Part shown: positions 1 to 9,319 of the stretch, in pieces
How the letters are laid out: the number at the start of each line of letters is the position of its first letter
Numbering within the stretch: the stretch's first letter is position 1
Assembly: GCA_900544475.1 (NCBI GenBank)
Contig: UQVU01000003.1
Location: forward strand, 1 to 42,679
DNA: 42,679 nucleotides
Direction: 5' to 3'
Source: an uncultured Butyricicoccus sp.
GTDB taxonomy: Bacteria > Bacillota > Clostridia > Oscillospirales > Butyricicoccaceae
Notes under the pieces: model-generated
Database searches by the model: none
What the model was told of the DNA's origin: nothing
Seen by the model: only the letters and a program-made list of their open reading frames with translations
Translations under genes and position numbers: made by a program

Positions 1-54
1 TATTTCCAAGAGCCAGCTTTCGATTCCTTGGCTTGGAGGTATAATTTTTTCCAC

Positions 55-70
55 GAGTGCCTTGGCACTC
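55..70 (-). other. Hairpin downstream of tRNA-Phe
   Basis: A 7-bp inverted repeat (GAGTGCC / GGCACTC) lies 11 bases past the tRNA 3' end and is itself bracketed by complementary T and A runs. It is probably a processing or termination structure for the minus-strand tRNA transcript. The T run lies on the tRNA side of the hairpin, so it is not a textbook intrinsic terminator in that direction. Confidence 0.4.
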
Positions 71-80
71 ATTGAAAAAA

Positions 81-156
81 TGGTGCCTCCGGGCGGAATC
101 GAACCACCGACACGGGGATTTTCAGTCCCCTGCTCTACCGACTGAGCTACAGAGGC
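81..156 (-). tRNA. tRNA-Phe (anticodon GAA)
   Basis: Read on the minus strand, this is a complete 76-nt cloverleaf. It has a 7-bp acceptor stem (GCCTCTG with CGGAGGC, including one G-U pair), a D arm with GCTC/GAGC, an anticodon loop CTGAAAA carrying GAA, a TTCGATT T loop, and an encoded CCA at the 3' end (positions 81-83). It supplies phenylalanine for UUC/UUU codons. The gene stands alone, divergent from addB, and has its own promoter just upstream. Confidence 0.97.
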
Positions 157-183
157 ATTTGCCGTTTCGCAAAGCGCTTGTTT

Positions 184-212
184 AGTATAGTCGAATTTCG
201 GGGAATTGTCAA
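184..212 (-). promoter_or_regulatory. Promoter of tRNA-Phe
   Basis: On the minus strand, TTGACA (212-207) and TATACT (189-184) are separated by exactly 17 bases, a near-perfect sigma-A promoter. The predicted start lies about 20 bases before the mature tRNA 5' end, as expected for a strong stable-RNA promoter. Confidence 0.85.
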
Positions 213-329
213 GCGTTTTTTCAAAAAAGTTTTCGTGAAATTTTACCGGCATTTTGAATGCCGTGCGCGGGCACGCAGAGATATGCCGTTCATCCGCGCG
301 AAACCCTTCGGCGAAAAGCGGCCTGCCGC

Positions 330-359
330 TTGCGTGGGGCGGGTGCCTCATGGTATGAT
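330..359 (+). promoter_or_regulatory. Putative promoter of addBA
   Basis: TATGAT (354-359) is preceded by TGG, an extended -10 arrangement. TTGCGT (330-335), 18 bases upstream, is a weak -35. It would start transcription about 30 bases before the addB start codon, leaving room for the ribosome site at 380-388. Confidence 0.5.
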
Positions 360-395
360 GGGAGAAACGAAAGCGCACGGAGGGAGGAACTTCAT

Positions 396-3300
396 ATGCG
401 TATTCTGACCGGACTCGCCGCGAGCGGAAAAACCACGCTGATTTTACGCGAAATCGCGGAAAAGGCAGAAGCAAACCGGGGGCGTCAGATCCTGCTTGTC
501 CCCGAACTGAATTCACATCAGATGGAGCGCCGTCTGGCGGCGACGACGCACAACCACGGCGCCCGCACGGCGGAGGTGCTGACGTTTTCGCGGCTTGCCG
601 ACCGTGTTTTTGCGGTGGTCGGCGGTCTGGCGCAGCAGATGCTCACCCCGGCGGGTCAGCTTCTGACGCTTCAGGAGGCGGCGCGGCGCGTGCAGCTCGG
701 TCTGACCGCGTGGAACGGCCTTGCGGACAAGCCGGAGCTGCTGGGCGAGGCGCTCTCGCTCATCGACGAGTGCAAGACCTGCATGGTCTCGCCCGACGCC
801 CTGTTCCGCGCGTCCGAGGAAAGCGAGCTCGACGAGGACGCGGCGCTTTCCGCCAAGCTGTTCGACCTCGCGCAGCTGCTCACCATGTACGACAGCCTGT
901 GCGACGAGAGCCTGCCCGACCCGCGCGACCGCCTGACCCGTCTGCGGGACGGCCTCGCGGAGAGCCGCGTGCTCGACGGCGCGGAGGTCTATCTGGACGG
1001 CTTCCTCAGCTACACGCCGCAGGAGCTTGCCATCATTGAGGTCATGGTGTCGCTGAACGTGCCGTTGACCGCCGCTGTCACCTGCGACACCGAACTGCCC
1101 GATGTGTTCGTGACCGGCTGCAAGACGCTGCGCACGCTGACGCGCATGGCTGAGCGCCACGACCGCCGCCCTGAAATCGTAAACCTCGGCGCGAGCCGTC
1201 TTTCCCGTCCGGCAGGGCTTGCCGCCGTGGCGGAGGAGGCGCTTCTGCCCGTTCGCGGCACGCACGAGGACGCTTCCGGCGTCCGGCTCTACGAGGCGGC
1301 ATCGCCCTTTGACGAGTGCGAACACGCCGCGGCCTATATCCGACGCAAGGTGCGCGACGAGGGCGCGCGCTACCGCGATTTCGTTGTTGCGGCGCGCGAT
1401 ATTGCGCCGTACAGCGCCTCTCTCGCCATGGCGATGGGGCGGTACGACATCCCGATGTTCCTCGCGGACAAGCCCGACCTGCTTTCCCGTCCGCCGATGG
1501 CGCTCGTCATGGGTGCGCTCGAAAGCGTCCGCTCGAATTTCGGCTACAAGGAGCTGTTCGGCTGTTTCAAGACAGGTCTCGCGGGTCTGGAGCACGATGA
1601 GATCGACCGGCTCGAAAACTACGTCATCACGTGGAAGATACGCGGTGCGGCGTGGGAGCGCGACTGGGTCGAGCATCCGGATGGCTACGGCATTCCGCTC
1701 GATGACGCCGCCCGGGCACAGCTGAGCGAGCTGAACAAGCTGCGTGCGCGTGCCATCGCGCCGTTTGCCGCCCTGCGCGAGCGCCTGAAGGGCGAGCAGC
1801 CGTCCGCGGACTGCGTGCGTGCGCTCTACGATTTCCTGCTTGCGGTGGACGCGCCGCAGCGCATGGAGCAGCGGGCCGCCGAGCACGAGCAGGCAGGCCG
1901 CCTTCAGTTTGCGGACGAGTACCGCCAGCTGTGGGAAATCCTCGTTTCCGCCATGGAGCAGTTCGCGTGGGTGCGCAGCGAGCTGCCGCTGACGCTCGAC
2001 CGCTTCGCGCAGCTGTTCCGTCTGGTGCTCGGCGGCTATTCGGTCGGCAGCATCCCGGTGTCGCTCGACCGCGTGAGCTGCGGCAATATCGAGCGCGTAT
2101 GCGGCGAAAACGTCAAATATGTCATTCTTCTCGGCGTAAACGACGGCCTTATCCCGAAAGACCCGTCCTCGGCGTCGCTCATCAGCGACAGCGAACGCGA
2201 CGGGCTGGACGCGCTCGGCGTGGAGCTGAAAGCCTCGGGCGAGGAGCGCCTGCTGATGGAGCAGGAAACCCTTTACCGCGCTCTTTCGTGCCCGTCCGAA
2301 GAACTGCTGCTCTCGTGGCATTCGAGCGACGCGGGCGGCGGCGAAACCCGGCCGAGCTATTTTATCGGCACGGTGCGCAGCCTGCTGCCGGGCGTCAGCG
2401 TCACGACCCACCGCACGGAAACCGTGCGCGACCGGCTCGAAGCCGAGCGTCCGGCGGTCGAGCTTGCCTGCGCCTACCTGTCGGGCGACCGCACCCCGGC
2501 GGTCACGGCGGCGTATGCCTTCTATCAGAACGATGAGCGGGTGCTCGCGGCGGCGCAGCAGCGCAGAACGCGCGGCCCGCTGACCGAACGCGCGACGATC
2601 GACGGCATTTACGGAAAAAGTCTCAACCTCACCGCGTCCCGCGTGGATAAATTCTTCACCTGCCCAAGCGCCTACTTCTTCCAGTACGGCCTCAAGGCCA
2701 AGGTGCGCCGCCCGGCGGCGTTCGCCGCGCCCGAAGCCGGCACGTTCATCCATTACGTTTTAGAGCACGCGCTTGCCTCTCTCGGGAAAATCGAGGGCGG
2801 CGCGGCCCGTGCCGATAAGCAGACCGCCGCCCGCGCGTGCCGCGAGGCGGTCGAGCAGTACATCCGCGAAGAACTCGGCGGACTTGCGAACAAAACGGCG
2901 CGGTTCCGCTACCTGTTCAACCGTCTGGTCAAGAGCGTGCAGGAGATCCTCGACAACGTGCTCGAAGAGCTGCGCGTTTCCGAGTTCCGCCCGATCGACT
3001 ACGAGGTGAATTTCTCGCACGGCGGCGATCTTCCGCCGGTCAGATGCGAGGAGGACGGCGTTTCGGTCGCCCTCACCGGCACGGTGGACCGCGTGGACGG
3101 CTATATCCGCGACGGACGGCTGTATCTGCGCGTCATGGACTACAAGAGCGGCAAGAAGTCGTTTTCACTCTCCGACATCTGGTACGGCCTGAATATGCAG
3201 CTCATCATCTATCTGTACGCGCTTCAGGAGGAAGGACTCGACCGCTACCGCGAAAAGCTCGGCGAGGAGCTGAACGAAATCGTCCCGGCGGGCGTGCTGT

Positions 3301-3779
3301 ACGTGCCGGTGCGCGACGATATTCTCGACGGCGACCGTGCGCTGACCGAGGAGGAGCTTCGCGCGAAAAAGGAGGCGGCGCTCGTCCGTTCGGGACTGCT
3401 GAGCGAGGATATGTCGCTGCTCGACGCGATGGAGCAGGGCATCGAGGACAAGGGCCGCTTTATCCCCATCAAGCTGAAAAAGGTCAAGGGCGAGGACGAC
3501 AAGGTGCTCGACCCGAAGTCTGCGGTGGCGGACCTTGCGAAATTCGGCAGACTTGCGCGGTATACGCACAAAAAGCTGCTCGAAATGGGCGCGGAGCTGC
3601 GGTGCGGCAATGTCGAGGCGTCGCCCTGCCGCCGCGACAGAAAGAGCGTGTCCTGCGACTTCTGCGACTACCGCGCCGCCTGCCACTTCGACGAAACGGC
3701 AGGAGATAAGGACCGTCCGCTCAAAGCGCTGAGCGACGAGGACGTATGGGAGCTTCTGGGAGGTGACGACAATGCCTGA
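396..3779 (+). CDS. addB: ATP-dependent helicase/nuclease subunit B (AddB)
   Basis: This is the AddB subunit of the AddAB helicase-nuclease, which resects double-strand breaks up to a Chi site and loads RecA. I chose ATG 396 because GGAGGGAGG lies 7-8 bases before it and the P-loop follows at once (GLAASGKT, residues 6-13); an upstream in-frame extension from 258 has no ribosome site. The 1127-aa length suits the family. The C-terminal RecB-like nuclease shows D898 (GTVDRVDG) and D915/K917 (MDYKSGK). The iron-sulphur cysteines that pin the nuclease domain are C756 and the C1087-X2-C1090-X5-C1096 cluster near the end. The last 8 bases overlap addA, so the two subunits are probably translated together. 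All key motifs are intact. Confidence 0.95.
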   Translation: MRILTGLAASGKTTLILREIAEKAEANRGRQILLVPELNSHQMERRLAATTHNHGARTAEVLTFSRLADRVFAVVGGLAQQMLTPAGQLLTLQEAARRVQLGLTAWNGLADKPELLGEALSLIDECKTCMVSPDALFRASEESELDEDAALSAKLFDLAQLLTMYDSLCDESLPDPRDRLTRLRDGLAESRVLDGAEVYLDGFLSYTPQELAIIEVMVSLNVPLTAAVTCDTELPDVFVTGCKTLRTLTRMAERHDRRPEIVNLGASRLSRPAGLAAVAEEALLPVRGTHEDASGVRLYEAASPFDECEHAAAYIRRKVRDEGARYRDFVVAARDIAPYSASLAMAMGRYDIPMFLADKPDLLSRPPMALVMGALESVRSNFGYKELFGCFKTGLAGLEHDEIDRLENYVITWKIRGAAWERDWVEHPDGYGIPLDDAARAQLSELNKLRARAIAPFAALRERLKGEQPSADCVRALYDFLLAVDAPQRMEQRAAEHEQAGRLQFADEYRQLWEILVSAMEQFAWVRSELPLTLDRFAQLFRLVLGGYSVGSIPVSLDRVSCGNIERVCGENVKYVILLGVNDGLIPKDPSSASLISDSERDGLDALGVELKASGEERLLMEQETLYRALSCPSEELLLSWHSSDAGGGETRPSYFIGTVRSLLPGVSVTTHRTETVRDRLEAERPAVELACAYLSGDRTPAVTAAYAFYQNDERVLAAAQQRRTRGPLTERATIDGIYGKSLNLTASRVDKFFTCPSAYFFQYGLKAKVRRPAAFAAPEAGTFIHYVLEHALASLGKIEGGAARADKQTAARACREAVEQYIREELGGLANKTARFRYLFNRLVKSVQEILDNVLEELRVSEFRPIDYEVNFSHGGDLPPVRCEEDGVSVALTGTVDRVDGYIRDGRLYLRVMDYKSGKKSFSLSDIWYGLNMQLIIYLYALQEEGLDRYREKLGEELNEIVPAGVLYVPVRDDILDGDRALTEEELRAKKEAALVRSGLLSEDMSLLDAMEQGIEDKGRFIPIKLKKVKGEDDKVLDPKSAVADLAKFGRLARYTHKKLLEMGAELRCGNVEASPCRRDRKSVSCDFCDYRAACHFDETAGDKDRPLKALSDEDVWELLGGDDNA

Positions 3780-6700
3780 GTGGACAAGTGAACAGAAAAA
3801 CGCGATAGAAAACCGGGGCGGCTCGCTGCTCGTTTCGGCGGCGGCCGGTTCGGGCAAGACCGCCGTGCTGACCGAGCGCGTGCTGCGGCGCGTGACCGAC
3901 CCCGAAAACCCCATCGACATCACGCAGCTGCTTCTCGTGACCTTCACCAAGGCGGCGGCGTCCGAAATGCGTGAGCGAATCGCGGCGGCCATCGCCTCGG
4001 CGGTGGCGAAGGAGCCGGGTTCGGCCCGTCTGCGGCGTCAGCTCTTTCTCGTGCACCGCGCGAAAATCACGACCGTGCATTCGCTGTGTATGTCGCTTGC
4101 CCGCGAGCAGGCGGCATCTCTCGGCATCGCGCCCGACTTCCGCCTGATGGACGAAAACGAGAGCCGCATTCTGCGCGGCGAGGTGCTCGAAGAGGTGCTC
4201 GAGGCGTGCTATGAGCAGGCGGACAGCAAATTTCTGGCGCTGAGCGACCTGCTGACGGCGGGACGCGACGACAAGCGTCTGGGCGAGGTCATTCTCGCGA
4301 CCTACGACAAAATTCAGGCGCACCCCGACCCGCGTGCTTTCCTCGAAAACGTGCGCGCCGGTCTGTATACGCGCGGCATGGACACGCCGCACGGGCGCGT
4401 GCTGATGGAAAAGGCGCGGGAGGCCGTGCTGCACGGCATGGCGTTCCTCGAAAACGCGGTGAGCGAGGTCACGGGTGTGGAAATCGTCGAGGACGCCTAT
4501 CTTCCGGCGCTCTCGGACGATTTAGTACAGGCGCGGCGGCTGCTTGACGCGCTGATGCGGCACGACTGGGACGCGAGCGTCAAGGCCGCGCACGACATTT
4601 CGCACACGAAACTCGGCTCGACCCGCAAATTCGAGGACAAAGAGTTCCTTAAAATGGTGCAGGAGCTGCGCAAGGAGTGGAAAAAGGTCGTTGAGGACAG
4701 CAAGACCAAATGGCTCACCGAAACGGCGGAGGAGGCAGAGTTCGACCGCGGCCTGACCGCGCCCGCGCTTTTCTCCCTCATCGACACGGTAAACGCCTTC
4801 GAGGACGCGCTGACGGCGGCGAAACGCGCACGAAACGCGGCGGATTTCAACGACCTGGAGCATTTCGCGGTGCGGCTGCTGTATACGGACGGAGAGCCAT
4901 CCGCCCTCGCGAAAACGCTGTCCGCGCAGTACGCCGAAATCGCGGTGGACGAGTATCAGGATACGAACGCCGTACAGGACGCGATTTTCCGCGCCCTTTC
5001 GAAGGACGAGCGCAACCTGTTCATGGTCGGCGACGTCAAGCAGAGCATCTACGGCTTCCGTCTGGCCGACCCGTCCATCTTTCTGGAAAAGTACCGCACC
5101 TACAAGGACGCCGGCAAGGCGAAGGACGGCGAGCCGCGCCGCATCATCCTCGGCCGCAACTTCCGCTCGCGCGAGTCGGTGCTCGAATCGTGCAACTATA
5201 TCTTCCGCGCGGTCATGGGCGAAACCGTGGGCGACCTTGTCTATACCGACAACGAGGCGCTGCATCTCGGCGCGACTTATTATCCACAGGCTGGGGACAA
5301 ACGCTATCAGACCGAAGTGCTGCTGCTCGACACGGCGGGCGGCGACGAGGACACGCCGGAAAAGACCGACCTCGAAGCACGGCTCGTGGCGCAGCGCATC
5401 CGTCAGCTGCTCGACGAGGGCTTCCCGGTGACGGACAAGGTGACCGGCGAGCTGCGCCCGGTGACGGCGGGGGACATCGTGATCCTCATGCGCTCGCCCC
5501 GCACCAAGGCGCGCAGCTACATCACGGCGCTCGAGCGCGTGGGCGTGACCGCGACCGCCGAGCAGCGCGGCGGCCTGCTCAAAACCAACGAAGTCGGCAC
5601 GATGGTGTCGCTGCTGAACGTGGTGGACAATCCGCGGCAGGACGTTGACCTCATCGGCGTCATGCTCTCGCCGCTCTTCGGCTTTGCCGAGGAAGAGCTT
5701 GCGGAGATACGCCTCACTGACCGCTCGGTGAGCTTTTATGACGCGCTTCTCCTTGCGCGGGAGACCATGCCGAAGGCCGAGAGCTTTCTTCAGAAGCTCG
5801 ATTATCTGCGCGCGTTCTCCTGCGACCAGCCGGTTTACCGTCTCCTCTGGGAGATTTACGACCGCACGGGCGCACTCGGCCTGTACGGGGCGCTGCCCGG
5901 CGGCGCACAGCGCGAAAGCAACCTGCTTGCGTTCTTCGAGCGGGCGCGTGCCTTCGAGGAACAGGGATTCCGGGGACTTTTCAGCTTCGTGAACCTGCTG
6001 CGCGGCATGGAGCAGACCGGCGAGGACTTCCAGACCGTGGGCGCGGAGGCGACAGGGAGCGCGGTGCGCATCATGTCCATCCACAAGTCAAAGGGACTGG
6101 AGTTTCCGGTCGTTATCGTGGCGGACTGCGCGAAGAACTTCAACGAGAAAGACCTGAACGAGCCGGTGCTCGTCCATCAGGAGCTTGGCTTCGGCAGCCG
6201 CTGCCGCGATTTGCAGCGCGGCGTGCAGTATAAAACGGTCGAGCAGGCGGCGGTCGCGGTGCAGCAGCGCCGCGAGATGGTGTCCGAGGAGCTGCGCGTG
6301 CTCTATGTCGCAATGACCCGCGCGAGGGAAAAGCTCATTCTGACGGGCGCGTCGGGCACGTTCGCCTCCCAGCTCAAAAAATGGGCACAGCTGGCGCAGC
6401 TCGATACGCTGCCGCAGTACGCGATGGGTTCGGTCCGCACGCCGCTCGCGTGGCTCATAACGCCGCTGCTGCGCCACCCCTGCACGAGAGCGCTGCGCGA
6501 GGCGTATGACCTCATCGTTCCCGAGCACGGCACGGACAACGACGCCTTTTCGGTCGAGCTTTACACGCCCGAGATGCTGCCCGAGCCGGAGTGCGAGGTC
6601 ATCGGCTTCACCGAACCGGCGCAGACCGAGCTTGCGGTCCGCCCGTCGATGCGCTATCCGCACGAATGCCTGACCGAGCTGCCGAGCAAGCTGACCGCGA

Positions 6701-7326
6701 CCGGTGTCGGACGCGGCTACCGCTCGGAGGAAGCCGCCGAGGAAACACCGCCGCCGCGCCGCGAGGTCAAGCTGCGCGCGCCGCTCTTTGAGGCGGCGGA
6801 GAAAAAGCTCACCCCGGCCGAGGCCGGCACGGCGCACCACCTGTTCATGCAGTTCTGCGACTTTGCCGAGGCGGAAAAGCCGGGCGGTGTCGAGCGGGAG
6901 CTTCACCGGCTCGCGGAGCGCGGCATTCTCTCGGAAAAGCAGGCCGGGGCCGTCCGCATCCCGCGCATCGAGGCGTTTTTCGCCTCCGACCTCTACCGGA
7001 ACCTCATGAAGAACGCCGAGGTGCGGCGCGAGTTCAAGTTTTCCGTCCTCGTTCCGGCGGCGCGGTATTTCCCGGCGGCGGAGAGCGAGCCGGACGAAAA
7101 CGTGCTGCTTCAGGGCGTTATCGACTGCCTTATCCGCACGGAAAAGGGCTACGTCATTCTTGACTTCAAAACCGACCGCGTGAGCGAAAAATCCCTCCCC
7201 GAACGCGCGGAAAGCTACCGTGCGCAGCTCGATGCCTACGCCGCGGCGGTGCGCGAGATCTGCGGGGGAGAGGTGTACGAAAGCGTTCTCTATTTCTTCC
7301 AGACGGGCACGGTCTGGAAAGCGTGA
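3772..7326 (+). CDS. addA: ATP-dependent helicase/nuclease subunit A (AddA)
   Basis: This is the UvrD-family helicase and nuclease subunit that works with AddB. ATG 3772 is preferred over an in-frame GTG at 3763, because GGGAGGTGA at 3758-3766 is well spaced for 3772 and overlaps the GTG. The protein is 1184 aa. Walker A is AAAGSGKT (residues 23-30), Walker B is D393-E394 in DEYQDTN, helicase motif V is around SIHKSKGLEFP (769-779), and motif VI is in LYVAMTRAREKL. The C-terminal nuclease has D1118 and D1131/K1133 (LDFKTD). The overlap with addB implies coupled, roughly equimolar synthesis of the heterodimer. I saw no frameshift or lost catalytic residue. Confidence 0.96.
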   Translation: MPEWTSEQKNAIENRGGSLLVSAAAGSGKTAVLTERVLRRVTDPENPIDITQLLLVTFTKAAASEMRERIAAAIASAVAKEPGSARLRRQLFLVHRAKITTVHSLCMSLAREQAASLGIAPDFRLMDENESRILRGEVLEEVLEACYEQADSKFLALSDLLTAGRDDKRLGEVILATYDKIQAHPDPRAFLENVRAGLYTRGMDTPHGRVLMEKAREAVLHGMAFLENAVSEVTGVEIVEDAYLPALSDDLVQARRLLDALMRHDWDASVKAAHDISHTKLGSTRKFEDKEFLKMVQELRKEWKKVVEDSKTKWLTETAEEAEFDRGLTAPALFSLIDTVNAFEDALTAAKRARNAADFNDLEHFAVRLLYTDGEPSALAKTLSAQYAEIAVDEYQDTNAVQDAIFRALSKDERNLFMVGDVKQSIYGFRLADPSIFLEKYRTYKDAGKAKDGEPRRIILGRNFRSRESVLESCNYIFRAVMGETVGDLVYTDNEALHLGATYYPQAGDKRYQTEVLLLDTAGGDEDTPEKTDLEARLVAQRIRQLLDEGFPVTDKVTGELRPVTAGDIVILMRSPRTKARSYITALERVGVTATAEQRGGLLKTNEVGTMVSLLNVVDNPRQDVDLIGVMLSPLFGFAEEELAEIRLTDRSVSFYDALLLARETMPKAESFLQKLDYLRAFSCDQPVYRLLWEIYDRTGALGLYGALPGGAQRESNLLAFFERARAFEEQGFRGLFSFVNLLRGMEQTGEDFQTVGAEATGSAVRIMSIHKSKGLEFPVVIVADCAKNFNEKDLNEPVLVHQELGFGSRCRDLQRGVQYKTVEQAAVAVQQRREMVSEELRVLYVAMTRAREKLILTGASGTFASQLKKWAQLAQLDTLPQYAMGSVRTPLAWLITPLLRHPCTRALREAYDLIVPEHGTDNDAFSVELYTPEMLPEPECEVIGFTEPAQTELAVRPSMRYPHECLTELPSKLTATGVGRGYRSEEAAEETPPPRREVKLRAPLFEAAEKKLTPAEAGTAHHLFMQFCDFAEAEKPGGVERELHRLAERGILSEKQAGAVRIPRIEAFFASDLYRNLMKNAEVRREFKFSVLVPAARYFPAAESEPDENVLLQGVIDCLIRTEKGYVILDFKTDRVSEKSLPERAESYRAQLDAYAAAVREICGGEVYESVLYFFQTGTVWKA

Positions 7327-7403
7327 GGGGCGGCGCTCATATTTTGCGCGGTTTGCATAATCTTGCCGAGACAAATATGTTAAAAAACTGTCACATGATT
7401 TCT

Positions 7404-7432
7404 TTACTTTACAGGATAAAGAGGATATAATT
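7404..7432 (+). promoter_or_regulatory. Promoter of guaB
   Basis: TTTACT (7404-7409) and a perfect TATAAT (7427-7432) are separated by 17 bases. The predicted start lies about 45 bases before the guaB start codon. The surrounding bases are much richer in A+T than the flanking genes. Confidence 0.75.
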
Positions 7433-7483
7433 AAAAGCAAGTATTCAAATGAAACCGGAACGGAGAAAAGGAGCTATAACGAC

Positions 7484-8989
7484 ATGGCGTATTATTTCAG
7501 TGAACCCTCTCATACCTTCAATGAATATCTGCTGGTGCCGGGTTATTCTTCGGCAGAGTGCATGCCGGCGAACGTAAGCCTGCGCACCCCGATCGTAAAA
7601 TTCAAGAAGGGTGAACAGTCTGCGCTGTATGCCAATATCCCGATGGTATCCGCGATCATGCAGGCGGTATCCGATGACCGCATGGCGATCGCACTGGCGC
7701 AGGAGGGCGGCATTTCCTTCATCTACGGTTCGCAGTCGATCGAAAGCGAAGCGGCTATGGTATCCCGCGTCAAGAGCTACAAGGCAGGCTTTATCGTTTC
7801 CGACTCCAACGTAAAGCCGGAGACCACCCTTGCAGAGGTACTGACCCTCAAGGAGCGCACCGGCCACTCCACCATGGCCGTCACCGACGACGGCACGGCA
7901 AACGGCAAGCTGCTCGGCATCGTCACGAGCCGCGACTACCGTGTATCCCGCATGAGCCGCGAGGCTAAGGTCGAGGAATTCATGACCCCGTTCGACAAGC
8001 TGATCACCGCCCCGGCGGACACCAGCCTCAAGACCGCAAACGACATCATCTGGGACCACAAGCTCAACTCCCTGCCGCTCGTAGACGACAAGCAGCACCT
8101 CGTCTACATGGTATTCCGCAAGGACTACGACAGCCACAAGGCAAACTCTCTTGAGCTGCTCGACCAGCATAAGCGCTATGTTGTCGGCGCAGGCATCAAC
8201 ACCCGCGACTACGCAGAGCGTGTTCCGGCGCTCGTCGAGGCCGGCGCGGACGTTCTCTGCATCGACTCCTCCGAGGGCTTCTCCGAGTGGCAGAGCCGCA
8301 CCCTGGCATGGGTACGCGCGAAGTACGGCGACGACGTAAAGGTCGGCGCGGGCAACGTCGTTGACCGCGAGGGCTTCCGCTTCCTCGCCGAGGCAGGCGC
8401 AGACTTCATCAAGGTCGGCATCGGCGGCGGCTCCATCTGCATCACCCGTGAGCAGAAGGGCATCGGCCGCGGTCAGGCTACCGCCCTCATCGAAGTTGCG
8501 GCGGCACGCGATGAGTATTACGAGGAGACCGGCATCTACATTCCGATCTGCTCGGACGGCGGCATCGTTCACGACTACCACTGCACGCTCGCGCTGGCAA
8601 TGGGCGCAGACTTCCTCATGCTCGGCCGTTACTTCTCGCGCTTCGACGAGTCCCCGACGAACAAGGTCAACATCAATGGCAGCTACATGAAGGAGTACTG
8701 GGGCGAGGGTTCGGCCCGTGCCCGCAACTGGCAGCGCTACGACATGGGCGGCGACAAGAAGCTGTCCTTCGAGGAAGGCGTTGATTCCTACGTTCCGTAT
8801 GCAGGCTCTCTGAAGGACAACCTCGGCCTGACCCTGAGCAAGGTCCGCTCGACCATGTGCAACTGCGGTTCGCTGTCCATTCCGGAGTTCCAGCAGAAGG
8901 CAAAGATCACGCTCGTATCCGCAACCTCCATCGTCGAGGGCGGCGCACACGACGTTGTTCTGAAGGAAACCGCTTCCACCAGCAAATAA
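7484..8989 (+). CDS. guaB: IMP dehydrogenase, Tritrichomonas-like divergent class
   Basis: It oxidises IMP to XMP with NAD, the committed step of GMP synthesis, in the cytosol. The 501-aa protein is a TIM barrel interrupted by a CBS pair at roughly residues 100-220. The catalytic loop [11 protein letters not shown] carries the nucleophile C319. The mobile flap carries the general-base pair R418-Y419 (NWQRYD). The usual bacterial YRGMGS segment is replaced by EYWGEGS and the C-terminus reads STMCNCG. As I recall it, the enzyme of the protist Tritrichomonas foetus shares these features and the same residue numbers (C319, R418, Y419), so this belongs to that divergent class rather than the canonical GuaB class. 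Start ATG has AAGGAG 11 bases upstream. It appears monocistronic, with its own promoter and a hairpin-rich 3' region. Confidence 0.93.
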   Translation: MAYYFSEPSHTFNEYLLVPGYSSAECMPANVSLRTPIVKFKKGEQSALYANIPMVSAIMQAVSDDRMAIALAQEGGISFIYGSQSIESEAAMVSRVKSYKAGFIVSDSNVKPETTLAEVLTLKERTGHSTMAVTDDGTANGKLLGIVTSRDYRVSRMSREAKVEEFMTPFDKLITAPADTSLKTANDIIWDHKLNSLPLVDDKQHLVYMVFRKDYDSHKANSLELLDQHKRYVVGAGINTRDYAERVPALVEAGADVLCIDSSEGFSEWQSRTLAWVRAKYGDDVKVGAGNVVDREGFRFLAEAGADFIKVGIGGGSICITREQKGIGRGQATALIEVAAARDEYYEETGIYIPICSDGGIVHDYHCTLALAMGADFLMLGRYFSRFDESPTNKVNINGSYMKEYWGEGSARARNWQRYDMGGDKKLSFEEGVDSYVPYAGSLKDNLGLTLSKVRSTMCNCGSLSIPEFQQKAKITLVSATSIVEGGAHDVVLKETASTSK

Positions 8990-9319
8990 TTCGGGAACGG
9001 CGGCGTTTCCGGCCATCAGAAAACCCCTTGCGCGGATACTCGTGCAGGGGGATTTAAATCTGCCGGAAAAACAACGTTTTTCCGGCAAGATGTGTTCTGA
9101 CGGCGCGAAGCGCCGCAGAACACGGACGTCCGAAAGTTCCCATGCGGAAACTTTCTCCCTCTTGGAGTCAAAAAACCGAGGTACACGCCCCCGGTTTTTT
9201 GGAATTTGCAAAGCAAATTCTATTTTACGCGCGCTGCCGCGCGGGAGCCGGAGGCCGTTACACAAATAATTTGTTGAGAAAAAACAGGGGAAAAGAGAAA
9301 AAGAAAGGGGCGGACGGTT
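8990..9319. repeat. Hairpin-rich intergenic region after guaB
   Basis: No gene is evident in these 330 bases. They hold a run of consecutive inverted repeats: TGCCGGAAAAAC-AAC-GTTTTTCCGGCA (9061-9087, 12-bp perfect stem), a 14-bp stem with one bulge (9092-9123), the palindrome CGGACGTCCG (9123-9132), GAAAGTT...AACTTTC (9133-9156), a terminator (9170-9200), and GAATTTGC-AAA-GCAAATTC (9202-9220). The density suggests 3'-end structures combined with a repetitive intergenic element. The AAAGTTCCC...GGAAACTTT hairpin resembles one upstream of eno (27999-28028). Confidence 0.6.
9170..9200 (+). terminator. Intrinsic terminator after guaB
   Basis: AAAAAACCG (9170-9178) pairs perfectly with CGGTTTTTT (9192-9200), giving a 9-bp stem ending in six Ts. 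The flanking A run makes it potentially bidirectional. It lies 180 bases past the guaB stop, so upstream hairpins may also contribute to 3'-end formation. Confidence 0.6.

Noticed and set aside
513..2753. A 746-codon minus-strand open frame opposite addB
   Set aside because: Shadow of addB with very high Arg, Ala and Val and no domain signatures.
9221..9319. Fluoride riboswitch before the CLC-F-like gene
   Set aside because: No conserved crcB-motif core or pseudoknot pairing could be recognised; only unrelated hairpins and an AG-rich ribosome site are present.
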